From Tissierella pigra (GTDB lineage: Bacteria > Bacillota > Clostridia > Tissierellales > Tissierellaceae), in the NCBI RefSeq assembly GCF_009695605.1, contig NZ_VUNQ01000041.1, positions 1-33,637 of the forward strand: 33,637 nt of DNA, in the 5' to 3' direction. Positions 23,457 through 31,776 of this stretch are shown here, piece after piece. Both the position numbers and the translations under genes were made by a program. Below the pieces are notes generated by a model. The model was not told where the DNA came from and did no database searches. It saw only the letters and a program-made list of their open reading frames with translations. Positions within the stretch are counted from its first letter, which is position 1, and each line of letters opens with the position of its first letter.

Positions 23457-25255
23457 TCATCTATTATTTCAATACCTACTAATTTCATTAAATATTTTGC
23501 ATTGGTTGAAGTGGACCTGCCTAATCTAATTTTATAATCAAAATGTATTTTATTATCTTTATACTCCTCAGAAAAATGATAGTTTTTTATTCTATTATAT
23601 TTATCCAGCACACATAGTTCTAAATCATGAGTAGTTATTGCTCCAATTACTTCTAGTTTATTTAGATTAGCAAGAACATTTTTGGCTCCCAATATTCTGT
23701 CTATGGAATTTGTTCCTCTAAAGATTTCATCAATAAGAAAAATCATATTTTTATTTTCCTTTGCCTCATTGATAATATCTTTTATTCTAAGAAGCTCTGC
23801 ATAAAAAGTTGATATTCCATTTTTCAAATCATCTGTTACTCTCATAGATGTATATATACTCACTATTGGACAAGACATTTTGTCAGCATATACAGGTCCT
23901 CCACTATATGCTAATACTAAGTTGATTCCCAATGTCCTTAAAAATGTAGTCTTTCCTGACATATTTGATCCTGTAATAATAAAAATATTATTATCCATCT
24001 CTATATCATTTAGTATTCTTATATCACTATTTATAAGTGGGTGTCCTAAACTGTCTGCTTTTATTTTTAATTTAGAATTATCAATAGTTGGAAAAGAAAT
24101 ATCTTCTTCTATTTGTATAAAAACGCTTAGACTAGATAATGCTTCAATTTCTCCTATAACTTCAATCCATTTTTCTACTTCCACACCATATTTTTTCTTC
24201 CAATTCTCCAATAAATAAGCACACTCATAATCCCATAAAAATAGTCCATTAAATAAAAAGTATATTAAGGCATTATTATATCTTAGATTGATTTTTTCTG
24301 TAATTCTATCAAGTTCCTCTATTCCCAGTATAGATGAGTAGTCTTTATTAAATAAGATTTCCTTTAGATCCTTTAACTTTTTAGATTCAAATTTTTCTTT
24401 TTCTAATAGCTTTAATATATCTAAATAGGTCTCTAAATTAGATTTGAATTTTCCAACTGGTACCAATATTCTATTGAGTTTGGAAAACCCTATTACCCAT
24501 AATAAATATTGGAGTAATATCAATAATGGAATCAATGAATATACTTCTTTAACTTTAAATACTAAAATTCCTATGGACAATGGTATAACAAATATTGGAA
24601 GGAAATGAAGAATCTTTTTTATTTTCTGTGACTTCATCACTTCTTCATTATTCTTAGTATATTCCATTAAGCTTTCGGGATTTTGTAATTCTTCTTTATG
24701 TTTTCTTCCTAGATATTCTAATTCTTGGCAAAAATCTAGTTTACTTCCCAATTCCTTTATGGCTTCTTGTCTTAAATATATTTCATCTTTATTATACTTA
24801 GATTCCAACAAGGTTTTTGCTAATTTTCTTCTACCATTCCATGTATTAGCTATATTTATAAATTGAAATAGAGATTTTTTTCCTACTATATCTAAATCAA
24901 AAGAATATTTATGTTCCTTATTTATAAATTCCTCCCCAATATCATTAAAATCAATCCAATTTCCATTAATTCTATCTAAATACTCATTATTTATATTTAT
25001 AATCTCTTGTGAAAAGTTCAATCTATCTTTAATTACATTATGATATATTATTAAGCCAATAAATATTACTGTTAAAATAAAATCTATTACTGCATAAATT
25101 GCTTTATAATCTATCTTAATCATTACATAGGTAGTGGCTATAATTCCTATAAATACTATAAATCTAGCCATACTAATTAAATTAGATTTCTTACTATACT
25201 TTTCAATATTTTCATTTTCTTTCTGTATTTTCATTATAAATTTATCTTTAATCAT
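23453..25255 (-). CDS. membrane-anchored MutS-like ATPase
   Basis: A 600-residue protein whose last 200 residues are a MutS ATPase domain: Walker A GSNMSGKT (429-436), Walker B FLIDE (506-510), FRGTNS with IDR (512-520) and the TTHDLE motif (541-546). The N-terminal part lacks the mismatch-binding and connector domains of MutS1. It has membrane helices instead, one pair near 29-73 and another near 218-257, then a lever-like helical region. Such MutS-related membrane proteins occur in Firmicutes and Bacteroidetes without a settled role, and mismatch repair is unlikely. An AGGAGGTG ribosome site supports the ATG. The end of the gene overlaps regulatory repeats of the downstream ABC operon. Confidence 0.88.
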   Translation of the reverse strand: MIKDKFIMKIQKENENIEKYSKKSNLISMARFIVFIGIIATTYVMIKIDYKAIYAVIDFILTVIFIGLIIYHNVIKDRLNFSQEIININNEYLDRINGNWIDFNDIGEEFINKEHKYSFDLDIVGKKSLFQFINIANTWNGRRKLAKTLLESKYNKDEIYLRQEAIKELGSKLDFCQELEYLGRKHKEELQNPESLMEYTKNNEEVMKSQKIKKILHFLPIFVIPLSIGILVFKVKEVYSLIPLLILLQYLLWVIGFSKLNRILVPVGKFKSNLETYLDILKLLEKEKFESKKLKDLKEILFNKDYSSILGIEELDRITEKINLRYNNALIYFLFNGLFLWDYECAYLLENWKKKYGVEVEKWIEVIGEIEALSSLSVFIQIEEDISFPTIDNSKLKIKADSLGHPLINSDIRILNDIEMDNNIFIITGSNMSGKTTFLRTLGINLVLAYSGGPVYADKMSCPIVSIYTSMRVTDDLKNGISTFYAELLRIKDIINEAKENKNMIFLIDEIFRGTNSIDRILGAKNVLANLNKLEVIGAITTHDLELCVLDKYNRIKNYHFSEEYKDNKIHFDYKIRLGRSTSTNAKYLMKLVGIEIIDD

Positions 25256-25436
25256 TGAATCACCTCCTCTTAATTATACACGATATTTTCAGTAATTTCA
25301 TTAGATTACAATTGTTTTCTAATTCTAAATTGTTTTACTAACTTATGAAGATAAAATAGGAGAATTGCACTAACTATGAACAGTGATGTGGAAATCGTAG
25401 ACAACAATATTTTTTATCAGACAATTAGGATTATAG

Positions 25437-25621
25437 TTATTATTGGTAAAAAATACTTCTACTATTTTTATTTTATTTTCTGTTATAGTTAATATTATTA
25501 ATGGTATAATGGAAGAAGGATTGTTTAGAAATATCTTTTGAAGCTTACAATGATAAAATATACATTTATTCAATCCAATTTTATTCAAGGATTTTCATCT
25601 GGAATCTTAGGCTTCCATTAA
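25437..25621 (+). pseudogene. remnant of a CPBP (CAAX-type) intramembrane protease
   Basis: Within the 545-base gap between 25256 and 25800, the plus strand encodes a hydrophobic segment and the CPBP motif EEGLFR (IMEEGLFRNIF, from 25506) before a TGA at 25539. A shift to the frame of 25532 restores KLTMIKYTFIQSNFIQGF and then SSGILGFH, matching the family's second motif (NxIQ...FGxxH), and then a TAA at 25619. Upstream frames are broken by stops. Two catalytic motifs in the right order and distance but in different frames mark a decayed gene of the CPBP/Abi family. No initiation site survives. The stretch 25256-25436 holds only AT-rich sequence and the MutS-like gene's ribosome site. Confidence 0.65.
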
Positions 25622-25700
25622 AATAAAATCTTACTAAGTTATAGCCATAAGTATTCACTTTTAATATACTCTAGTTATGATTCAGATAAAGTGAATTATA

Positions 25701-25729
25701 TTGACAAGCTACCCTATAAGGTATATTAT
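25701..25729 (+). promoter_or_regulatory. promoter of the marR-ftsH operon
   Basis: Consensus TTGACA (25701-25706), exactly 17 bases, then TATTAT (25724-25729). The -10 box lies in the left arm of the large palindrome, so a bound repressor would block RNA polymerase. Confidence 0.85.
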
Positions 25730-25757
25730 ATATACAGTATATATAATATACCTTATA
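25715..25757. repeat. perfect 43-bp palindrome, probable MarR operator
   Basis: A 21-base arm (25715-25735, starting TATAAGGTATATTATATATA) is repeated as its exact reverse complement (25737-25757) around a single A. It covers the -10 box and start site of the marR-ftsH operon, 43 bases before the MarR start codon. It is twice the length of a normal MarR site and could hold two dimers. Confidence 0.8.
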
Positions 25758-25800
25758 TCATTATTGTGATATTCTTAAATATAAAAGGAGGATTTTATAA

Positions 25801-26244
25801 ATGGATGTTTTGGAGTTCAAAGATCAATTAGTAGATTTAATGAGAGACGTATCTGTAAACATTGATAATGCCTTTCTTCCTATCGTTCATAAATACGATT
25901 TGACCCTTATACAAGCTCAAATCCTTAAACATATAAATGATGATCAAAATCATAGTATTGGTAGTTTAGCCAAGATAATGAATATACAAAGTGGAAATAC
26001 TTCATCTATGTGTAAACAATTAGAAAAAAAAGGGTATTTAGAAAGACATAGAGATATGTCAGATGAAAGAGTAGTAAAAATACAGCTTACTGACAAGGGT
26101 ATATCTACTATAGCAGAAATTGATAATATCTTAAAACAAATATACACACCTATATTCTCAAGTGAAAATCATGATGATATTCAAACTATTATACTTGGTC
26201 TGCAAAACTTAAAAGATTTGTTAATTAGGATGAACAAAGTATAA
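25801..26244 (+). CDS. MarR-family transcriptional regulator
   Basis: A 147-residue winged-helix repressor. The core (about 35-100) shows LTLIQAQILKHI, a recognition helix region SIGSLAKIMNIQSGNTSSMCKQLEKKGYLER, and the wing RDMSDERVVKIQLTDKG. Flanking helices at both ends would form the dimer interface. There is one cysteine in the recognition helix (MCKQLEKKG), which could be redox-sensitive, though that is conjecture. An AAAGGAGG ribosome site precedes the ATG. The gene is first in an operon with ftsH, 30 bases apart, behind a promoter embedded in a giant palindrome. It most likely represses its own operon. Confidence 0.94.
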   Translation: MDVLEFKDQLVDLMRDVSVNIDNAFLPIVHKYDLTLIQAQILKHINDDQNHSIGSLAKIMNIQSGNTSSMCKQLEKKGYLERHRDMSDERVVKIQLTDKGISTIAEIDNILKQIYTPIFSSENHDDIQTIILGLQNLKDLLIRMNKV

Positions 26245-26274
26245 AATCTTCTATTTAGAAAGGTTGAAATATTA

Positions 26275-28119
26275 ATGAACAAACGAAAAAATTCTAAAAA
26301 ACCTTTAATTTTTTATTATGCTATTGTGATGTTAGTAATGATGGTTCTAAATACATTTGTATTTCCATCATTTTTTAAAAAACAAATAACTCAAGTTGAT
26401 TATGGGACATTTTTAAACCAGATAGAATCTGGAAATATTAAGGAAGTTGAAATTCAAGAAAATCAAATTGTTTTTACTGTTCTAAGTGATGAAGATAAAG
26501 ATGAATTGTTTATAACTGGAAAAATGGATGATCCTGATTTGGTAAATCGTTTATCTCAGCATGAAGAAATTAAGTTCTTAAGTACAATTCCAAAGGAAAT
26601 GTCTCCTATTGTCAACTTTTTATTAACATGGATTATTCCAATATTTCTATTTATAGGAATTGGACAATTGTTTTCTCGTAATTTACAGGGAAGATTAGGT
26701 GGTAACTCTATGACCTTTGGTAAAAGCAATGCTAAGGTCTATGTAAAGGCTCAAACTGGAAAAACTTTTGCAGATGTGGCAGGTCAAAATGAAGCAAAGG
26801 AAGCTCTTACGGAAATTGTAGATTTTCTCCACACTCCTGAAAAATACAGAGAAATTGGTGCTCTGCTTCCAAAGGGAGCTTTACTTGTAGGTCCTCCTGG
26901 AACTGGTAAAACTCTATTAGCTCAAGCAGTTGCTGGTGAAGCTCAAGTTCCTTTCTTCTCAATATCTGGTTCTGAATTTGTTGAAATGTTTGTAGGTATG
27001 GGTGCTGCACGTGTACGAGATTTATTTAAACAAGCTCAAGAAAAAGCCCCTTGTATAGTATTTATTGATGAAATCGATGCCATTGGTAAAAAGCGTGATA
27101 ATTCTGGTATGGGTGGTAACGATGAACGTGAACAAACCCTTAATCAATTGCTTACTGAAATGGATGGATTTGATGGTAGCAAAGGTGTTGTTATTCTAGC
27201 TGCTACTAATAGACCTGAAACATTAGATAAGGCACTTCTACGTCCTGGAAGATTTGATAGACGTATTCCAGTAGAGCTTCCAGATTTAAAGGGACGTGAG
27301 GATATTCTCAAAGTTCACTCTAAAAAAATAAAAGTAGAAAATGGAATAGACTATAATGCAATTGCTAGAGCTACTTCTGGTGCATCAGGGGCAGAACTGG
27401 CAAATATTGCAAATGAAGCTGCTCTTCGTGCTGTTAAATGTAATCGTACTAAAGTCAATCAATCTGATTTTGAAGAATCAGTTGAAACAGTCATAGCTGG
27501 CTATCAACGAAAAGGAGCTGTAATATCTACACAGGAAAAACTAATCGTTTCTTATCATGAAATCGGTCATGCTTTAGTTGCAGCAAAACAAAAGAATTCG
27601 GCTCCTGTTCACAAAATAACTATTATTCCAAGGACTTCTGGAGCATTAGGATATACTATGCAAATAGAAGAAGGAGAAAAGTTTTTAATGTCTAAGGAAG
27701 ATCTATTTAATAAAATAGTTACTTTAACTGGTGGTCGTGCGGCAGAAGAAATTATCTTTAATTCTATCACTACTGGTGCTTCTAATGATATTGAACAAGC
27801 TACTAAAATAGCAAGAGCAATGGTGACTCGCTATGGTATGAGTGGCGATTTTGATATGATGGCACTGGAAACTGTATCTAATCAATATTTAGGTGGAGAT
27901 GCGTCTCTTGCTTGTTCTCCAGAAATGGCAGCTAAGATAGATGTTGAAGTTCTTAAAATTATAAAAGATGCCCATGATAAAGCAAAGAATATTCTTAATG
28001 AAAACATTGGAAAACTTCATGAACTATCTGAGTTTCTACTGGAACATGAAACTATTACAGGTGAAGAATTTATGAATGTACTAGAACTACCTGAAAACAA
28101 ATATGATAATATGAAATAA
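26275..28119 (+). CDS. ftsH: FtsH-type ATP-dependent zinc metalloprotease
   Basis: A 614-residue membrane AAA+ protease that extracts and degrades membrane and regulatory proteins. Two membrane helices (about 12-30 and 112-130) flank a small extracellular domain. The AAA module has Walker A GPPGTGKT (206-213), the pore loop FVG (239-241), Walker B FIDE (263-266) and the arginine-finger region RPGRFDRR. The protease has HEIGH (428-432) and the third zinc ligand Asp505 in [11 protein letters not shown]. All catalytic residues are present. Chromosomal ftsH usually sits by tilS and hpt; here it follows a MarR gene, so it is probably a second, inducible copy. The ribosome site (GAAAGG, 11 bases away) is weaker than that of MarR. 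Confidence 0.96.
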   Translation: MNKRKNSKKPLIFYYAIVMLVMMVLNTFVFPSFFKKQITQVDYGTFLNQIESGNIKEVEIQENQIVFTVLSDEDKDELFITGKMDDPDLVNRLSQHEEIKFLSTIPKEMSPIVNFLLTWIIPIFLFIGIGQLFSRNLQGRLGGNSMTFGKSNAKVYVKAQTGKTFADVAGQNEAKEALTEIVDFLHTPEKYREIGALLPKGALLVGPPGTGKTLLAQAVAGEAQVPFFSISGSEFVEMFVGMGAARVRDLFKQAQEKAPCIVFIDEIDAIGKKRDNSGMGGNDEREQTLNQLLTEMDGFDGSKGVVILAATNRPETLDKALLRPGRFDRRIPVELPDLKGREDILKVHSKKIKVENGIDYNAIARATSGASGAELANIANEAALRAVKCNRTKVNQSDFEESVETVIAGYQRKGAVISTQEKLIVSYHEIGHALVAAKQKNSAPVHKITIIPRTSGALGYTMQIEEGEKFLMSKEDLFNKIVTLTGGRAAEEIIFNSITTGASNDIEQATKIARAMVTRYGMSGDFDMMALETVSNQYLGGDASLACSPEMAAKIDVEVLKIIKDAHDKAKNILNENIGKLHELSEFLLEHETITGEEFMNVLELPENKYDNMK

Positions 28120-28159
28120 ATCTTATGTTTTGAAATATAATATTATTTGAAATATCTTT

Positions 28160-28195
28160 AATAGGGATATAGTTAAAAACTATATCCCTATTTTT
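28160..28195 (+). terminator. terminator of the marR-ftsH operon
   Basis: A 15-bp stem, AATAGGGATATAGTT (28160-28174) with its exact complement (28178-28192), and a T run, 40 bases after the FtsH stop codon. Confidence 0.9.
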
Positions 28196-28293
28196 ATAAA
28201 GAACATGGAAATTATCCTTTATATCTTTTTTATTTTAAAACTTACTATAACCTTCCTAAATTTCAAGAAAAAAGTTATATTATTAATGCTTAA

Positions 28294-29340
28294 TTAGTCA
28301 AATAATGACAACTGTTCTAATTCTGATGTTATAAGATTTGACGCAGTTACACCTAATAATCTAATTTTACTATCTAATTCTATATCATTTAAAAGTTCTA
28401 ATGCCATATCAAATATCCTTGGTAAATCATTGATATATTCATTTAAGGTTTTACTTCTAGTTTGTACTATAAAATTTTCATCTTTTATTTTTACTGTTAT
28501 TGTCCTGCCTTGTATGTTTCGACTCTTCAAATCATAGGATAATTCTTCAGAAAATGTTTTCAAATAATTTATAAGTACTTCTTTATTATCTGTTATCTCT
28601 TCAAAAGTTCTCTCTACGCCTAAAGATTTTCTCTCTCGATTTGTGTTTATTTCTCTATTATCTATTCCTCGAATTCTATCATATATCTCTCTGCCAGATT
28701 TTCCAAATAATTCTTCAAGAAATTCTACTGTAAGCCCAAGTAAATCCTCAACAGTATATATACCTATTCCATTTAGTTTCCTAGCAGATTTTGGACCTAC
28801 TCCATGAACTTTTCTAATGGGCAATGGAAGTAATATATTCGGTACCATTTCCTTAGTTATGATCTTTATACCATTTGGTTTATTCCAGTCCGATGCCAAT
28901 TTTGCTAGAAATTTATTGTATGAAATACCTACTGACATGGTTAGACCTGTACTTTGTTGAACTTTATACTTCATTTCTTCAACAAGCTTTAATGGTTCTA
29001 AATCAATATGAGAAATATCTAAATAAGCCTCATCTATGGAGACCTGCTCTATTAAATCTGTAAATTCATATAAAATATTAAAAACGTTCTTTGATACCTC
29101 TTGATACCTTTTCATTCTAGGAGAAATATAAAAACCCTTTGGACATCTTTGCTTTGCCATAAATATAGGCATAGCAGAATGAATTCCATATTTTCTAGCT
29201 TCATAATTAGCTGTAGTCACTATACCATGATTACTAAGACCACCTACTATAACTGGTAATCCTTTAAGTTTAGGATTGTCTTCTTCTTCCACCGCTGCAT
29301 AAAAGGCATCCATATCTACATGAATTATATTTAATGTCAT
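28294..29340 (-). CDS. dinB: DNA polymerase IV (Y family)
   Basis: Error-prone translesion polymerase of 348 residues. The palm carries the metal-binding Asp9 (IIHVDMDAFYA) and Asp103-Glu104 (VSIDEAYLDIS). The steric-gate region is FYAAVE, and the helix-hairpin-helix KVHGVGPKSARKL lies near 175-190. The little-finger domain fills about 240-335. The C-terminus ends QLSLFD, a textbook sliding-clamp-binding peptide. The gene is intact. Its ATG lies 4 bases after the stop of the metallophosphoesterase gene, so the two form an operon from the promoter at 30202-30230. No LexA-type box was noticed. Confidence 0.97.
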   Translation of the reverse strand: MTLNIIHVDMDAFYAAVEEEDNPKLKGLPVIVGGLSNHGIVTTANYEARKYGIHSAMPIFMAKQRCPKGFYISPRMKRYQEVSKNVFNILYEFTDLIEQVSIDEAYLDISHIDLEPLKLVEEMKYKVQQSTGLTMSVGISYNKFLAKLASDWNKPNGIKIITKEMVPNILLPLPIRKVHGVGPKSARKLNGIGIYTVEDLLGLTVEFLEELFGKSGREIYDRIRGIDNREINTNRERKSLGVERTFEEITDNKEVLINYLKTFSEELSYDLKSRNIQGRTITVKIKDENFIVQTRSKTLNEYINDLPRIFDMALELLNDIELDSKIRLLGVTASNLITSELEQLSLFD

Positions 29341-29344
29341 ATCT

Positions 29345-30169
29345 TTATTTCATTCCCTTAATAGTTATATTTGAAATTTGAACAGGATTAAATGCCCTTA
29401 TTGATGCAGCACTATTTCCTAATCCACTATCTATATATAAATTTATATCATTTATTTTAAAAATTCCCTTGTCAAGCTTTGGGAATAAGCCTTGTCCCGG
29501 AGCTACAATTGCTCCTATTAATGGCAGTCTTACTTGTCCACCATGGGTATGTCCAGATAGGATTAAATCTTCATTTCCATTTAAAATACTTTCCACATTA
29601 TTGGGAGAGTGTCTCAGTAGAATATTATAATAGTCTAAATTTAGATTCTTAATTCCTTCTTGATAATATGTAACTTCTTTATCTTCTCTAGACTTTGGAT
29701 AAAATTTAAGACCAGTGATGTTTATGTATTCATTATTTACTATAATTGTATGGGAACTATCTTCCAAGATGATTATTCCTAACTTTTTCATCTCGTCTTT
29801 TAAATCATTATATAATTGATTTCTATTTTCATGATTTCCTTGTATAAAATAGATCTCTTTATTTAACTCTAATAATGCTTCAAACAGCTTGATTACAGTA
29901 TCTAATTTTATATCTCTAGAATCTAGAATATCACCTGTTAGTACTATAAAATTTGGATCAAATTTTCTTATTCTATCTACCATATTTCCTAAGTTAACTA
30001 GATGGTTAGAGTGAAAATCAGATATTTGAGTTATTTTAAAATCATTTTTCACTTTTTTAGAATCTATTCTTATATTCCTCACCCTAAATTTACTTATCTG
30101 ATCATAATTATAAAGAAATATAACCACTCCAAAAGCTATAATAATAAATATAATTTTCAACAATTTCAC
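29345..30169 (-). CDS. membrane-anchored metallophosphoesterase (YkuE-like)
   Basis: A 274-residue calcineurin-like phosphoesterase with an N-terminal membrane helix (about 4-20, IIFIIIAFGVVIFLY) that places the catalytic domain outside the membrane. The dimetal motifs are complete: ISDFHSNH (Asp51, His53), TGDILD (79-83), GNHE (111-114), LLRHSPNN (His187) and SGHTHGG (206-211). Relatives include Bacillus YkuE, a secreted wall-associated phosphoesterase, and lipid A precursor hydrolases. It starts at GTG with GGGAGG at good distance. It is first in an operon with dinB, an association without obvious logic. The substrate is unknown; a phospholipid or wall-polymer headgroup is a fair guess. Confidence 0.9.
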   Translation of the reverse strand: MKLLKIIFIIIAFGVVIFLYNYDQISKFRVRNIRIDSKKVKNDFKITQISDFHSNHLVNLGNMVDRIRKFDPNFIVLTGDILDSRDIKLDTVIKLFEALLELNKEIYFIQGNHENRNQLYNDLKDEMKKLGIIILEDSSHTIIVNNEYINITGLKFYPKSREDKEVTYYQEGIKNLNLDYYNILLRHSPNNVESILNGNEDLILSGHTHGGQVRLPLIGAIVAPGQGLFPKLDKGIFKINDINLYIDSGLGNSAASIRAFNPVQISNITIKGMK

Positions 30170-30201
30170 CTTTATCCTCCCATTAGAAAAATAATGTATC
30201 T

Positions 30202-30230
30202 ATAATATATTAATTATATCACAATATCAA
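30202..30230 (-). promoter_or_regulatory. promoter of the phosphoesterase-dinB operon
   Basis: Minus strand TTGATA (30225-30230), a 17-base spacer and TATTAT (30202-30207), 33 bases before the GTG. Its -35 box directly abuts the sodC terminator palindrome. Confidence 0.65.
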
Positions 30231-30272
30231 AAATAGTTAGACTCTAACTATATAGTTAGAGTCTAACTATTT
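30231..30272 (-). terminator. 42-bp perfect palindrome, sodC terminator
   Basis: Bases 30231-30251 are the exact reverse complement of 30252-30272. Each half contains its own 17-base palindrome (TAGTTAGA-N-TCTAACTA). A T run follows on the minus strand and it begins 8 bases past the sodC stop, so termination is the likely role. The nested symmetry could also bind a protein. Confidence 0.75.
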
Positions 30273-30280
30273 CAATCTAC

Positions 30281-30760
30281 TTAATTAGTTTTGCATATTA
30301 CTCCACATCCTATACGCTTACCTGAATTACCAGATGGCTGAGTTCTATAATCATCAGGATTTTCATGAATTATAACTGATCTACCTATAATATCTTCTGG
30401 CTTAAACTTATCTGTAAAAAATCTCATTCTAGTATATCCGTTATTTGAAAATAAAACTGGAAAATCTCCGATATGATTTCCATGAGGTTGATTTGTTGGA
30501 TTATAATGTTCTCCTGCAGATTCAAATGGATTATTAGGATCTGTAACTTCACATATTCCTTTTTCATGTATATGGAATCCATGTGGTCCTATGGGCTGAT
30601 TATTACCTTTAGCAGGTTTATATAAAGGCAATCCCCACACTTCTACACTTACCTCTGTGCCACCTTCCACATCATCAAAAAATACTATACCATGTAAATT
30701 GGGGTATAAATTGCCCCCCTTTATTCTTGCGTATGCCTTGGTTCTGTTTTCATAGCACAT
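30281..30760 (-). CDS. sodC: Cu/Zn-type superoxide dismutase
   Basis: Dismutates superoxide with a copper-zinc site. The 159 residues keep every key residue: copper ligands His63, His65 and His132, bridging His85, zinc ligands His93, His96 and Asp99, the disulfide pair Cys70/Cys152 and the guiding Arg149 (SGNSGKRIGCGVI). The zinc loop is six residues shorter than in the bovine enzyme between the second and third ligands. There is no signal peptide or lipobox, which is unusual because bacterial SodC is normally exported. In an anaerobe this points to cytosolic or spore-associated use. A GGGGG ribosome site precedes the ATG. It is monocistronic, ending at the palindromic terminator 30231-30272. 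Confidence 0.9.
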   Translation of the reverse strand: MCYENRTKAYARIKGGNLYPNLHGIVFFDDVEGGTEVSVEVWGLPLYKPAKGNNQPIGPHGFHIHEKGICEVTDPNNPFESAGEHYNPTNQPHGNHIGDFPVLFSNNGYTRMRFFTDKFKPEDIIGRSVIIHENPDDYRTQPSGNSGKRIGCGVICKTN

Positions 30761-30902
30761 TATCTATTCCCCCCTTCAAACTATAATATGAAGGGAGTTT
30801 ATAATAGGTGTGATATAGATATTTTCATATGGAAAATAAGTAAAATATTTTATCTAAACTATGTTATTTATCATTTAGCTTCATCTTAATAATATTTAGA
30901 TA

Positions 30903-31664
30903 CTATTCCAATTCATTGCCGTTGGACAATCTAATATTTTCAATTTGAATGGTATTATCAATATATGATTTATTTTTACATTCAGTTATTATTTCAACAC
31001 CATAGCTTTCATTATTCTGAAATGTAAGCTTTTGATTGGTTGAAAAGTTTATCGTTATACTTCTCTCATCTTCATTATAGTTTGAAAATACAGCTTTTAT
31101 TAATTTAAAATCATTTTCTGTATATGCTCCTTGAACAATTACATCCTTTATCCCATATATCTGATTATCTCTACTATTTGGAACCATATACTGCTCCATA
31201 AATTCTCGTGCCTTGTTATCTTTCATTTGCTGAAATCCTATCTGTAATGGAATACCTTCAAAAAAAGGTAGATAACTATTACGCCAAGGCATTGTTCTAG
31301 TTAGTAAATTAAAAAACCATTTAAACTGTAAAAAAACTGGCGGTGTAATCTTTATGTCTTTTTTGATTAATGCCTCATAAATCTTATCCAAATTATCTGT
31401 GTCAATCATTATACAAATCAAGCCCAGATGTCCATTATTATAATGGTCAACCCATTCATTTTTCCATCCACCTCCATCTTCTTTTAAAATATGGATCATT
31501 TCAAAGTATTCGCTTCCAATCCATAGATTAGATGCCTTAAATCCTTTTGTTCCTTTCCCCCATGAAGGTTTATAAGGAAAGCCACTGTTTTCTATACTTT
31601 TAATGATTTGGATGTCTTTCTGGTACTTTTGATCTACATTTATGACAAAATGATCTAATCTCAA
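30903..31664 (-). CDS. VOC-fold (glyoxalase-like) protein
   Basis: A 253-residue protein whose N-terminal 150 residues look like the vicinal-oxygen-chelate fold: the opening LDHFVINV, a central GTKGFKASNLWIGSEYFEMI strand set, and HLGLICIMIDTDNLDKIYEAL as the second module. The C-terminal third (about 175-253) reads as beta strands of a similar domain. Members bind a metal between modules, with ligands such as the His in DHF and the Glu in YFEMI, but the substrate is unknown. The start is TTG at 31664, about ten bases after GGAGGG. It lies between the nucleotidyltransferase and sodC, all on the minus strand and separated by over 100 bases. Confidence 0.75.
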   Translation of the reverse strand: MRLDHFVINVDQKYQKDIQIIKSIENSGFPYKPSWGKGTKGFKASNLWIGSEYFEMIHILKEDGGGWKNEWVDHYNNGHLGLICIMIDTDNLDKIYEALIKKDIKITPPVFLQFKWFFNLLTRTMPWRNSYLPFFEGIPLQIGFQQMKDNKAREFMEQYMVPNSRDNQIYGIKDVIVQGAYTENDFKLIKAVFSNYNEDERSITINFSTNQKLTFQNNESYGVEIITECKNKSYIDNTIQIENIRLSNGNELE

Positions 31665-31776
31665 TATCTTTTTCCCTCCAGCAAATATAATTATTCTTTC
31701 TTTATTCTACCTAATCTTTATTAGTTTTTACCCTCCAGAGATTACTGTGCAAGACAATCTAATACATTCCAAAATT

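Noticed and set aside
25370-25588. 72-residue minus-strand open frame in the gap before MarR
   Set aside because: It has no ribosome site and a composition unlike a protein, and it overlaps the opposite-strand CPBP protease remains, which explain the sequence better.
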